DNA of 64,000 nucleotides from Cyclobacteriaceae bacterium (GTDB taxonomy: Bacteria > Bacteroidota > Bacteroidia > Cytophagales > Cyclobacteriaceae): the NCBI GenBank assembly GCA_012033595.1, contig JAAUQL010000015.1, forward strand, positions 1 to 64,000. Reading direction: 5' to 3'. A program made the position numbers and the translations under genes. Of the stretch, positions 9,357 through 19,077 are shown piece by piece; position 1 is the first letter of the stretch, and each line of letters begins with the position of its first letter. The notes below the pieces were generated by a model. It did not search any database. It had not been told where the DNA came from and worked only from the letters and a program-made list of their open reading frames with translations.

Positions 9357-10244
9357 ATGAAGAGAATACTTATCGTTGCCATGTTATTGGCAGGTACATC
9401 TGCGTTTGCTCAAGATGCTGACACCACCTATTGGCGAAAATCCTTTATCGGAGGGTTGAATTTTAACCAGTCTTCGTTTTCAGACAATTGGACGGGCGGT
9501 GGTGTAAATTCCGTAGGCCTAAACGGACTACTCAACTACAAAGCAAATTACCTTAAAGGAAAGAAATCGTGGGACAATGAAATTGATATGGCCTTTGGAT
9601 TTGTGAACAACGACGGTACTGGTTACCGAAAAAATAATGACCGGATTTTTCTTGACACCAAATATGGCCATGCGCTTTCAGATAAATGGAACATGTTTGC
9701 CTCGCTGAATATGGTTACCCAGTTTGCGAAAGGGTACAAATATGAAAAGGACAGCCTTGAAAGGGAACAGGCGACCCTGGTGTCGGAATTTATGGCTCCT
9801 GGTTATTTCACGGCTTCCTGGGGTTTGGAATATACCCCAAGGCCGTATTTCAAAATGCGATTCTCACCCTTTGCACCGCGTCTTACTGTGGTGCGAAACA
9901 AGCAATTGTACACCACCGTGGACAATAACTACGGTGTGCCGGTTGGCGAAACTACCCGATGGGAGTGGCTGGCATTTCAGTTTATAGCAGATTTTGACAA
10001 AGACCTGACCGAAAACCTGAATTTGAAATTCAAGTATATGCTCTATGCCAATCTCGAAAACCTGGAAGCCAATCAAATAGACCACAGACTCGATGCGATT
10101 TTTAGTGCAAAGGTGGCCAAATACGTCGATGTGAATCTGACTGCAGCCTTGCTGTATGATTATGATCAAATTGACGAAATTCAGCTTTCGCAATCTTTGG
10201 GGATTGGGTTCCTGTATACTTTCAAAAATTTTAAAGACGAATAA
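9357..10244 (+). CDS. DUF3078 outer-membrane beta-barrel-like protein
   Basis: A 295-residue secreted protein with a clear signal peptide (cleavage after SAFA, residue 18). The mature part starts YWRKSFIGGLNFNQSSFS and is made of alternating aromatic-rich strands ending in LGIGFLYTFKNF, as expected for an outer-membrane barrel of the DUF3078 family found widely in Bacteroidota. Its function is unknown. It follows mscS by 12 bases and is closed by a terminator at 10270, so the mscS pair forms a two-gene envelope operon. Confidence 0.88.
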   Translation: MKRILIVAMLLAGTSAFAQDADTTYWRKSFIGGLNFNQSSFSDNWTGGGVNSVGLNGLLNYKANYLKGKKSWDNEIDMAFGFVNNDGTGYRKNNDRIFLDTKYGHALSDKWNMFASLNMVTQFAKGYKYEKDSLEREQATLVSEFMAPGYFTASWGLEYTPRPYFKMRFSPFAPRLTVVRNKQLYTTVDNNYGVPVGETTRWEWLAFQFIADFDKDLTENLNLKFKYMLYANLENLEANQIDHRLDAIFSAKVAKYVDVNLTAALLYDYDQIDEIQLSQSLGIGFLYTFKNFKDE

Positions 10245-10269
10245 TTGAAATAAACAAATTTGAGTGAAC

Positions 10270-10298
10270 AAAAGGGTCGGAACTTCGGCCCTTTTTTT
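10270..10298 (+). terminator. Rho-independent terminator after the DUF3078 gene
   Basis: AAAGGGTCG and CGGCCCTTT pair (one G-T) around GAACTT and are followed by a T7 tract. Confidence 0.85.
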
Positions 10299-10349
10299 AG
10301 CGGTTTAAGGAGCGTGCTCTGAGGCTGCTTCCCCCGTGTATCTTCTCTA

Positions 10350-13300
10350 CTATGTATTTTGATTAGGAAGTTCGATATAAAACTCAGCGCCTTCGCCTTT
10401 TACCGATCGTACCCCTATCTTTCCGTTCAATTTTTCAGGAATTCCTTTACAAGGTACAATCCTAATCCTGAGCCGTCGGACGACAAGGAACTGCGGTGGT
10501 ACATTTCAAATATTTTGTCATGTTCACTTGCCTCTATGCCCTCCCCATTGTCGATAATCCATATTCTGATTTTGTTATTTGTCGTTGATTCACTTTCTAT
10601 TCGTACAAAAGACATGGCCTTATTGGCATCGTGGTATTTGATGGCATTACCCACCAGGTTGGTCAGCGCTATTTTTAGCCTTTTTATATCAGAAAATATG
10701 ACCAGGTGAGGATCTACGTGGTTGATCAATCGCACTTCATGATGCATATACTGCAATACCCCAAAAACCTGTTCTACCAACTCGTGGAGTCTAAGCTGCT
10801 CTAAATCCACTTTCGTGCTCTTATTTCTGCTAAAATCAAGCAAATTCCTGATCACACTATCCAGCTTGTCTACACTGGTATTGATCATATGAAGGTATTC
10901 ATCCTTCTTACTATATTCCTTATCTATTTCCAGTAGATTAAGCAGACCTTTCAGGCTCTTGATAGGCGCTATCAGTTCGTGCGAAGCGCTATACACAAAA
11001 CGGTCGAGGTCCTGGTTGACCCGGGAGAGTTTCCGGGTACGTTTTTCGACCAGTTTTTCCAGCGACTGATTCATGGATTTTAATTTTTGATTGGCCAGAT
11101 CCAATTCTTCTTTGGCCTGATGCAGTACCTTGGCCTGGCTTTCGAGGTTGTCGCGCTGCGCCGCTATTTCTTCATTTTGGCCAACCAATTCCTCATTTTG
11201 TGCTTCTATTTCATAGTTCTGCTCTTTGATTTTTTTCGATGACTCCACCAGTTGCTTGTTGAGGTCGCTCAGCTCTTTGGTACGCCGGTCTACCTCTTTC
11301 ATCAACCGCTCATTGGATTTGCGGATAGAAGCTAAAACAAGCCTGTTGAACAAAAAAACTAAGGAAGTGGCTCCCGTAATTACGATAAAGTAAAACCACC
11401 AGGTCTTCCAAAAAGGTCGTTTTACAACGATATTGATCATGGCAGATGGTGTCCAGTGGTGTCGGTCGGAGGAGGCCTGCAACAAAAATGTATATTCACC
11501 GTCTGGCAATTTGGCAAATTTGACTACCTGCTGGCTGTTGAGGTCGTTCCAGTCGTCAAGGTAGTTGCTCATTGCGTAGCGAAAGACCGTGTTGCCCAAA
11601 GAAGAGTAATTGATGCCATCAAAAGAAATTTCCAGGGAGCTTTGGTCGTATTCCAGCTCCAGACTTTCAAAATGTTGAAAAATGGTATCTGCGGCCACCT
11701 GAGTAGAATTGTCAAGTACGCTTACGTGGTTGATAATCAGGTTGGGCATTAAGGTAAAGCTTTGAATTTTGGCTGGATCGAAACTGACAAAACCCTCGAA
11801 CGAACCACACAAAAACTGTCCGTCTTTTCGCTTGTAGCCTGCCTCTCCAAATTTATAGAACCGGGAGGTCGGCAGGCCATCTTCTTTACGAAAATTAGTA
11901 AAAAGTCCATTTGCCGGATTGTATTTGGACAAGCCGCCTGAGGTGCCAAACCAGAGATTTCCACCGTCATCTTCGGTGATAAAACCAACGTGGTTCGATA
12001 CCAATCCATCTTCCTCTTTTAAATGAAGGAACGTTGAGTCCGCTGATTGAAATACATTGACGCCACCCCCCATAGTGGCCAGGTACATTTTGCCATCGGA
12101 GCCCAGATGAATATCAGTGACAAAATCGAATGAAAGCGAATTGGGTTTTTTGGAATTCCGGGATAAATGAAAAGCTTTTCTGGTCTTACGATCAAAAATT
12201 TTCACTCCATGGTAGCTGCCGATCCACAAATACTGAGACGCGTCGAGACACATAGAAATCGCCCCTTCTTGTTCATTTGGTTTTATTTTTTCAAAACGTT
12301 CATCTTCTGATACAAAGCGAAAGAGACCGTCCTGGTTGGTGCCTACCCAAATGTCCCCGTTTTCATCTACCAAAATGGTTCGCACATCATTGTCGGATAA
12401 GGAGCCCGGGTCGGCCTCATCATGAACGTAGGCTTTAAACTTTTTCTGCTTTGTATCAAATACATTCAGTCCACCCTGGTAGGTGCCCAGCAGCAATTTA
12501 CCGTTTTTCCAGGGCTCCATTGCCAGTATTGCGTTGTCATTAAGCCCCGAATTGTCACTGGTCAGCATCTCGTAGGTGTCGTTTTTTTCATCCCAAATAA
12601 AAAGGCCACCGCCGTCTGTGCCTATGTAAACTAGTCCATCGTCGGCTTCGTAAAAGCACGAGACTTTTTGGGCGCTCAATTTGGGTGCACCCATCAAATG
12701 CGATGAAAATGGATTGGTGTATGGATTGAGCATTACCACGCCACGACCTGTAGCACCAAGCCACACGATGCCATCCTTGCCTGAATAAATGGTGGAATAA
12801 GTTTCATTTTCGTCTAATGGGGCGATATTTAGCGATGAAGGCTCTACAAACTTATGGGTCTTCAGGTCAAATATAAACAGCCTTTCCTGTCCCCCAATCC
12901 ACATTCTGTCCCATTGGTCTATGTGCAGACTTTGTGCGCTTCGTACATGGTTCAGGTCAAAAAGCGGTTCCAGCCAGGTGCCACCTTTGGGCAACTTCCA
13001 AACCCCGTCGTTTAGCGTAGAGATATAAATATTGCCTTCTTGATCCATTTGCAAACCGGATATAGAAAAGTCTCCGGCGCTATTTTCACATGGGTACATC
13101 ACTGTGTTACCACTACGCGCATCGAATCGTTTGAGCCCTCGATTGGTAGCCAGCCATATGGAGTCTTTGCTGACGTACTTGAATGCTTTGATGTGGTGGG
13201 GAAATGCTTCGCCTGAGTCTTGATGGCGGGTTTTGCTCAGATACGACCTGAGTTTTTCATGTTTAATGTCATAATAGGCCAGGCCGTTGCTTCCGCCAAA

Positions 13301-13741
13301 CCATATATTGCCTTCTTCATCAAATTCGAAGTCTGAGATCATTTCGACCTCGCGACGCTCGACGGTATCAAGCACCATTTCATCCGTAAAACTTTTGAAG
13401 GCATTGCTTTTTAGGTGGTACTGAAACAAGCCGGCTCCATGCAATCCCAGCCAAAGATTTCCTGTTTTGTCTTCGGCAATTGCCTCTATCAGGTCGGGTC
13501 CTGTGCTCCTGTGAAGCGTTTGTCCCGGCTTGTACACCTCAATCTTTACGCTGTTAAAACGATTAAGCCCATCGAAGGTGCCTATCCACATATAGCCCTG
13601 GCTGTCTTTGTAGAAGCTGTTGATCTCGGCATTGGATAGTCCGTCCTCTAGCGTAATATAATTGACCCTGTAATATGATGGCTGAGCACTGGCTATTTGT
13701 ACAACGATCAAAGCCACTATGATGAAGTAAGCAATACGCAT
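10350..13741 (-). CDS. Two-component propeller sensor histidine kinase, C-terminus frameshifted
   Basis: A membrane sensor kinase of about 1,130 residues. Order: signal peptide (1-19); periplasmic two-component-regulator propeller repeats to about residue 690 (many GNLWFGT / GDIWVGTN blades); Y_Y_Y domain (about 700-775); one TM helix (WWFYFIVITGATSLVFLF); a long Q/E-rich coiled coil (YEIEAQNEELVGQNEEIAAQ); HisKA with phospho-acceptor SASHEL; HATPase with NLVGNAIKYHD, DNGEGI and GSGLGLYLV. The open frame stops at 10427, but adding one A in the A5 run (plus T5 near 10430-10434) continues LKKLNGKIGVRSVKGEGAEF to a stop at 10350, the normal kinase end. Unlike many hybrid relatives it has no receiver or AraC domain, and no response regulator gene is adjacent. 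Confidence 0.92.
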
Positions 13742-13953
13742 AATTTTGGTTTCGTGTTTGGTTTTAAAATATTGAAAATACGAAGAATTCGTATAGGAGA
13801 AACATAAGTCCTGAAAAAGGCCTGATTCAACCTTACCCTTTTTTTAAATCATTTTATTTGAATAAAAAATGGAAAAAACATAGCCCTGGGAGCCGGCCAT
13901 ATGATAGGTGGCATATGGCGATTTAACTATCAGCTTAGCTTGTACCCTGCCGT

Positions 13954-14760
13954 TTAGTTACCCGGCTCTGGCTTCCATTTCAAAAAGTACTGGTGCATCA
14001 TCCGTATGATGCCTTCAGGGTCTTGCCGGTTCATAAGAGGCGCTCTGGTGTTGAAAAATATAATAAAATCATTGTAACCTTTGTCTGTGATGTCGTATTG
14101 GTGCATAAATACCGCCTTCACCGAATCAGATGAGAGCGTGCGCGCATACACCACATGGCTCATGTCTTCGTCGTAAACTTTCATCAGCTTCCTCTTTTCC
14201 TTTGGCTCTTTGCCCCAGCGAGACATGATGCCATAGTCAGTACTGCCTATCGGCACCCCCACGTTGGGCCGTTTTGCCGGGGCTTGCAGTCCGGGGATTT
14301 GCATAGGTGTGCGTGCGGGTCTTTTGAGATAGTCGATATTAGGTGGGGCGTAAATAGTGATGCCGGGCAGTTCGATGGTGGCTGGTTTCATGGCTATCAC
14401 CAATTCCCCATAGCCATCAGCAAAAGGTGCCATGGGGATTACTTTTCGATCGTAGCCCACAAAAGTGACGATGAGGGTATCCTGGTGAGCAACCAAAATT
14501 TCAAATATGCCAGACTGCCCCGATACCGCGCCCTGATGTGCCTGCTTGGCATAGAGATGCACCCCCACCAGAAAATCATTGTTGTCCGCAGCCACTATCA
14601 GTCCTTTTACCAATCTTGGCGGTTCAGGAAATTGTGCGCTGCCCGTAAAACTTCCGAAAAGCAAAAGCGAGAGACAATAAGAAAAACAACGGCACACGAC
14701 GTACGGAGAAATGCTCAAAAGACTAAAGTAGATGTTGGTGTTGCGAAACTCCAAAAGCAA
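13954..14760 (-). CDS. Secreted protein with carboxypeptidase-like regulatory domain, hypothetical
   Basis: A 268-residue exported protein; the signal peptide appears to end at FGSFTGSAQ after a longer than usual N-terminus, so the true start may be inside the frame. Residues about 50-125 (RLVKGLIVAADNNDFLVGV ... YDRKVIPM) look like a carboxypeptidase-regulatory beta-sandwich: a GxV start, a GIFEI turn and a final strand before IELPGITIY. The remaining half, rich in Pro and Lys, has no recognised fold. No TonB receptor part follows, so it is not a truncated SusC. Function unknown. Confidence 0.6.
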   Translation of the reverse strand: MLLEFRNTNIYFSLLSISPYVVCRCFSYCLSLLLFGSFTGSAQFPEPPRLVKGLIVAADNNDFLVGVHLYAKQAHQGAVSGQSGIFEILVAHQDTLIVTFVGYDRKVIPMAPFADGYGELVIAMKPATIELPGITIYAPPNIDYLKRPARTPMQIPGLQAPAKRPNVGVPIGSTDYGIMSRWGKEPKEKRKLMKVYDEDMSHVVYARTLSSDSVKAVFMHQYDITDKGYNDFIIFFNTRAPLMNRQDPEGIIRMMHQYFLKWKPEPGN

Positions 14761-14855
14761 AATTTATTTTTACCATTTCGCTTGTTAAAATTTGTTAACG
14801 ACATGGCAAAAAGGGGCAAAAGCGCTTTTAATATTCTACAATCAGCCATAATTTT

Positions 14856-14863
14856 TATATTTG
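14856..14863 (+). promoter_or_regulatory. -7 element for the IF-2-N-like gene
   Basis: TATATTTG matches TAnnTTTG exactly, 25 bases upstream of the ATG at 14888. Confidence 0.5.
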
Positions 14864-14887
14864 TCCAAACTTAACCTTTGAATAAAA

Positions 14888-15811
14888 ATGAGGCTCACTA
14901 CGCTTTCCAGAAAAATAGAAAAAACACCAACCCAACTCATTGCCTTCCTGGAGAAGCACGGTTTTCATCCTGAAAAGGGGCTACACAGCATACTTGGAGA
15001 ACAGGAGGTAGCCCTGGTGTTGCAGCATTTTATGCCCGAAGACGAGCTGCAGGAGACCGCCTCAAGTACCCCTGAAAATCCCGACCCAATAGCTGCCACA
15101 GTGGCTGATGAAAGCCCTGAAACCCCCGAAATATCCGAAAATATAGCTACAACAGTGGCGGATGAAGATCCTGAAATCTCCAAAGTAGAGCTTGCACCCG
15201 ACGTGGAAGTACCTTCTGAAGTTGAGGCGGTACAGCCGGAAGTGAGCATCGCTTCTGAACCGGAGGCAGAAATCTCCGACCTCCCGCGAGAAATGCCCAA
15301 ATCGGGCACTGTCGACGATATTGAGCATGAAGATTTTAGCCAAGTAGAGTTGATTAAAGCGAAAAAAATAAAGCTTGAAGGTTTTAAGGTGGTCGGAAAA
15401 ATCGACTTGCCGGAAAAACCCAGAAAGGAGCCTGCCTCAGCCAGTGGAGATGAACAGGAAGAAAAGGATACAAGAACTACCAAAAACCCGGACAATATTA
15501 AACGTGGAATGGGGAGAAAGCCAAAGAAGAAGAAAGCAGCAACCCTGCGGAACCCGCTCAGCTACGAAGAAAGACTAAAGCGGGAAGAGCGGGAAAAACT
15601 TCGTGAACGCAAGAAGAAAGAGCAAGAAGAAAAAGTACGGCGAAGGAAAATCTATGAGGAAGGTGTAAAAACTAAAGCGGCAGCAAAAACCGCAAAAAAG
15701 AAACCCAAGCACGAAAGTGCCAGAACCAAAGTTGCGCAACCGGTGGTAGTGCACAAAAACCCAATCAAACGTCTTTGGGCCTGGCTCAATGGCCGCTATG
15801 ACAAATTCTAA
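14888..15811 (+). CDS. Stand-alone protein resembling the N-terminal region of Bacteroidota IF-2
   Basis: A 307-residue soluble protein in three parts. Residues 1-55 (LTTLSRKIEKTPTQLIAFLE) look like the helical DNA/RNA-binding head of IF-2. Residues about 56-140 are an acidic Pro/Glu linker with repeated TVADE and PE motifs. Residues 155-307 are very basic, contain ILKGPKV-like KIKLEGFKVVGKIDLPEKPR as in the linker of Bacteroidota IF-2, then RGMGRKPKKKK and a Lys/Glu/Arg helix. No GTPase domain is present and the frame ends cleanly with a Trp-rich tail (RLWAWLNGRYDKF), so this is not simply a broken infB. It is transcribed alone from the element at 14856. Function unknown; an RNA- or ribosome-associated role is inference. 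Confidence 0.7.
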   Translation: MRLTTLSRKIEKTPTQLIAFLEKHGFHPEKGLHSILGEQEVALVLQHFMPEDELQETASSTPENPDPIAATVADESPETPEISENIATTVADEDPEISKVELAPDVEVPSEVEAVQPEVSIASEPEAEISDLPREMPKSGTVDDIEHEDFSQVELIKAKKIKLEGFKVVGKIDLPEKPRKEPASASGDEQEEKDTRTTKNPDNIKRGMGRKPKKKKAATLRNPLSYEERLKREEREKLRERKKKEQEEKVRRRKIYEEGVKTKAAAKTAKKKPKHESARTKVAQPVVVHKNPIKRLWAWLNGRYDKF

Positions 15812-16041
15812 GGCAAGGCAGATAACATCTCCTGCGCTGCCACTACCATCGAGGCCGATACACGTCCGGAAACAATGGATCATTTTTTTTCCGTGCCAAC
15901 TATAAACTTGTCCTCAGTCCGCTTCCTGCTATTGACCAGAGGTCAAGTGATACAAATATCCGCTTTATTGACACGATTGTCCATTTGTAAAATGACCACT
16001 TAGGGTAAATTGGACACCAGAATTTCTTGCGTCCAGACCCT

Positions 16042-16185
16042 ATGAATTTTTCGAAATACTTTACATTTTTCAAAAACCCACCTGAAACCGGCCTTTCGGG
16101 CAAAACGAAAAAATTGCTGATCATAGAGGTGCTCCACTACATACTACTGGTACTTATTATTCTGTTGCTTGTCTATTTTATCTGA
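16042..16185 (+). CDS. Small single-pass membrane protein (47 residues), possible
   Basis: ATG at 16042 opens a 47-codon frame: a polar N-terminal part (NFSKYFTFFKNPPETGLSGK) and one hydrophobic helix (LHYILLVLIILLLVYFI). The composition is protein-like, and the start resembles the N-terminus of CPBP-family membrane proteases, so it could be a genuine microprotein or the remnant of such a gene. It overlaps the convergent gene's stop codon by 13 bases. An inverted repeat TTGACC-AGA-GGTCAA lies 86 bases upstream (15942-15956). Confidence 0.35.
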   Translation: MNFSKYFTFFKNPPETGLSGKTKKLLIIEVLHYILLVLIILLLVYFI

Positions 16186-18432
16186 TTGTCCATTTTCCAG
16201 ATGGGCAAATCGCCCGTAAAATCGACCACATAAGCCGACTGGCCATCCGAAACGTGCATTTTGCCATCTTTCACCTTCAGGTACGGGCTATCATACACTG
16301 CCCCGCTGGTGTAGTTGTCCCAGTCTTGCACGATGCCATTGATGGTCGCTTTGCATCTAAGACCGGTTGGCTGGTATTGCATGAGCAACTTATCGCCATT
16401 GATCGAATGGTAAGCAACGGTGCTTTTGTTGAGCCTGCGCAAATCCAATTCGCAGTGCTTTTTCAAAGCTATCGCAAAAGCCTCCAGGGTGCCATAGCGA
16501 CTTTTGTCCACTACCTCCAGTACGTAGCCGCTCCGCTGGCCAAAAAAGGCAAGCACCCCATAACGTTCAAAAAATTTGCGAATGGCATCATTGCCAAGTC
16601 GCTGAACCACATCATCAGAAGGATTGACTACCGCATGTTGCCTTCCGATAGGCAAAATAGCCAAATAGGTATGGTCTGTCTCTATAAAATAGTTGCCATC
16701 GACCAGCAAAGGTCGGAGATGTTTTGGGAAATAAAACCAGGACGAGGCAGACCCTGCACTTTGTTGCCAAAAACGAAACAAAGCTGGAGCGTTTAGGGTG
16801 TCAGGTGCCTGCATGCCGTGGAGCTTGTCTTTGCCGTACAATTGCCTATGGCTGACTTCAAAGTCATTTGGCTGCTCGCTTGCTGGCAAGATCCAAAGGT
16901 TTTCTCGCTGGGTATTTTTATAGGTTTTGGCTATCGCCGAGGTGTCGGCCACAGCCTGCGCCGTGGGAGCAGTCAGCAATATTAAGGTGCTTTTGTGCTG
17001 CATGGTCTGCGTATAGGGACTATGCCCTGAGGTGCTCTTGCGCAATGGCTGGCCACCACTGAAACATAGCGGACCTTCATTGCCTCTGGCCACCAGCGAC
17101 CATACCATCTGTTGGTTGGGGTTGTCAACTATGGTCATTTGTATGTTTCCCAATGCAAAATCCTGTTGAGCATAATACGACTCCGCAAAGGAAAAGGGAC
17201 GATCCATATGGTAAAAAGGACGGGCGATTTTGGCCTCAAACGGAATGGGCACTTGTTTTTTCGCGATATTCCAAATTACCTTGTTGGGTCGGTAGCTGGT
17301 AGTGGCCTCATGCAGGGTGGTGGTGACGCTATCCATATCCCGACTGGTGTCGTCAAAAAAGGCCCATTGCATTATTTCCATCATGTCCTCGTCTTTATAG
17401 GTGAGATAGCCGCGCTTCTGTGCTCCTGCGATGGCTCCATCCACTATTTTTAATCCGTACGTCGCAAAGAAGTAGTCGAGTGCAAATTTGGCCAATTGCC
17501 TGGTTTCGGGATCAGGAGAAAAATCATATAAATTCATAAATGATTTAATAGTATAGGGATAGTACACATTCGAATCGTATTCGCCGTTGCCCACATAGAG
17601 CAATCGCTTCAGATAGTGGTGTAGCATCTCTTTGGTCAATTTCTCGCCTTCTTTCACCGTATAACCCGATATCCGGGAAGTGTCGGGCAAAATCTGGCTA
17701 TACAGCAGGGCTGAGGTTCTCCACATGGTTTTATGGTTTTCGGTGCCGCCGTCAAAGGCATTGCCTCCGAGCAGTTCTCCCGGCTGTCCAACCAGATGGT
17801 GTGTGTACGTCAGGCGGGAGTGTGCGCTGCTGTCGTCATATGGCCGCCGGGCTTCGGCATATACCGCTATCCAATGATAAAATTTCTTTTTCCAGGCCGG
17901 GGACAACTTATCGGCTAACAGCGGATAAGCCCGTGCCCAATTGCTACATGCAAAGTGGTATTGCTGGCGCAGGTTGCCGGGTATTGAAAGAAAGGCATAT
18001 GCCCTGGCCGTGTCGCGGTTGAGGAGCAGAGATGCCGCCACCGGTGGCAGGTCTAATTTGAGCGGATCACCCCCAAAGGCGATAATTTCACCCCTGCTCA
18101 TTCCTGGCTTTGGGGCCAAAATAGCCGGTAGGGCCTTGTAGATAACGCCTTCCGGAGTATGGTGAAATAATGGTCTCTCCTTCCAAAGCCCATCTTTTTA
18201 CCGGCAGACCGGTGTCGGGGCATTTGGAAACGGCCAGCGACCTGATGCCAAAACCCTGATCTGCAATGCGCTCCATCATCGGAGCCATGCGCTTTTGAAA
18301 GCCCGCTTCATCGGGGTAGGTGCTCACATCCCAGGGGTTTTGCGCATAGCCGCTAAAGCCAAAAATGACCTGAAAGGCCAGGAGCAGGACACGCATTAAA
18401 TATTGGGCGCTATTCAAAAAATACTTCGTCAT
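16173..18432 (-). CDS. Secreted alpha/alpha-toroid-like protein, possible polysaccharide lyase, frameshifted
   Basis: About 750 residues with a signal peptide (QVIFGFSGYAQ). The first 115 residues lie in one frame (18088-18432), the rest in another (to 18119). Removing one C from the C4 run at 18091-18094 joins them as KARNEQGEIIAFGGDPLKLD. The body is helix-rich and includes GGTENHKTMWRTSALLYS, a TENH-type motif seen in toroid-fold polysaccharide lyases and heparinase-like proteins, followed by beta-rich segments at the C-terminus. I cannot assign a PL family. There is no SusC/SusD pair or sulfatase nearby, so a full utilisation locus is not supported. Substrate unknown. Confidence 0.6.
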
Positions 18433-18527
18433 TATTTAAAGTTAGAAATGTCCTGTTCCATTTCAAGATATTTTTTACAATGAATCCAAGCGTGTTTTTT
18501 GCTTTTTTTGAAACAAACGCCCCGCAC

Positions 18528-18794
18528 TCAGTCGAAAAGATGAGAAAGCAGTAAAATAATTGCCTCATAGCCAAAAGCTTTGAGCTGACCGCTGAGCATT
18601 TTTAAAGCAGCATAGATGTGTTTTTATACCGTATTGGTAGAAATATTGCACTTGGGCGCTAATTCATGGTTAGGCAAGCCTTGGGTTCTGCTGAGCAAAA
18701 ATATTTCTTTTCTTTTTTCGGGAAATTGATCAACCAGCCCGTCAATGATTTTTTTAATTTCAGAAAAAAGGACTTGATTCAAAAAAAATAAAAT
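18528..18794 (-). pseudogene. Remnant of an ECF sigma factor (region 4 only)
   Basis: The minus strand reads SEIKKIIDGLVDQFPEKRK, then EIFLLSRTQGLPNHELA and NISTNTV, a stop codon (TAA where GAA would be expected), and KHIYAALKMLSG. This is the helix-turn-helix half of the Bacteroidota SusC-associated ECF sigma family. The region 2 half is absent upstream, where stops interrupt all frames, so it is a truncated, dead gene rather than one sequencing error. Confidence 0.7.
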
Positions 18795-19050
18795 CTAAAG
18801 CATTAGCACCTTAAGCGCATGCAATGGTACCGTCTCTTTGATGCTTGTGACACCTACCGGCCCGAGGCTGGCTTTTTAAAATTAGAATAGGATGGAAGCT
18901 GGCTGTGGCTACTTCGCTGCCAATATGTGCTACCGGCGCCGGAGTACAGAGCTTGCCTGCTGGTTTTTGGTTTTTATAATTACGTATCAAACATCCTTTA
19001 AATTACCTCTAGGGGCTATTCTAAAATAAGCGTAATTTCAGCCCTTCATT
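18795..19050. other. Intergenic, no feature recognised
   Basis: About 250 bases between the sigma remnant and the menD promoter. No ORF, strong hairpin or repeat seen apart from the partial stem AGCCAGCCTCGGGCCGGT (reverse strand of about 18852-18871). Confidence 0.4.
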
Positions 19051-19058
19051 TATTTTTG
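19051..19058 (+). promoter_or_regulatory. -7 element for menD
   Basis: TATTTTTG fits TAnnTTTG, 20 bases before the menD ATG, leaving a very short leader. Confidence 0.4.
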
Positions 19059-19077
19059 ATTTTTAGTCCAGGTCAAC

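Noticed and set aside
14155-14874. 239-codon plus-strand ORF before the IF-2-N-like gene
   Set aside because: Antisense to the secreted carboxypeptidase-regulatory-like gene, which has a signal peptide and domain pattern.
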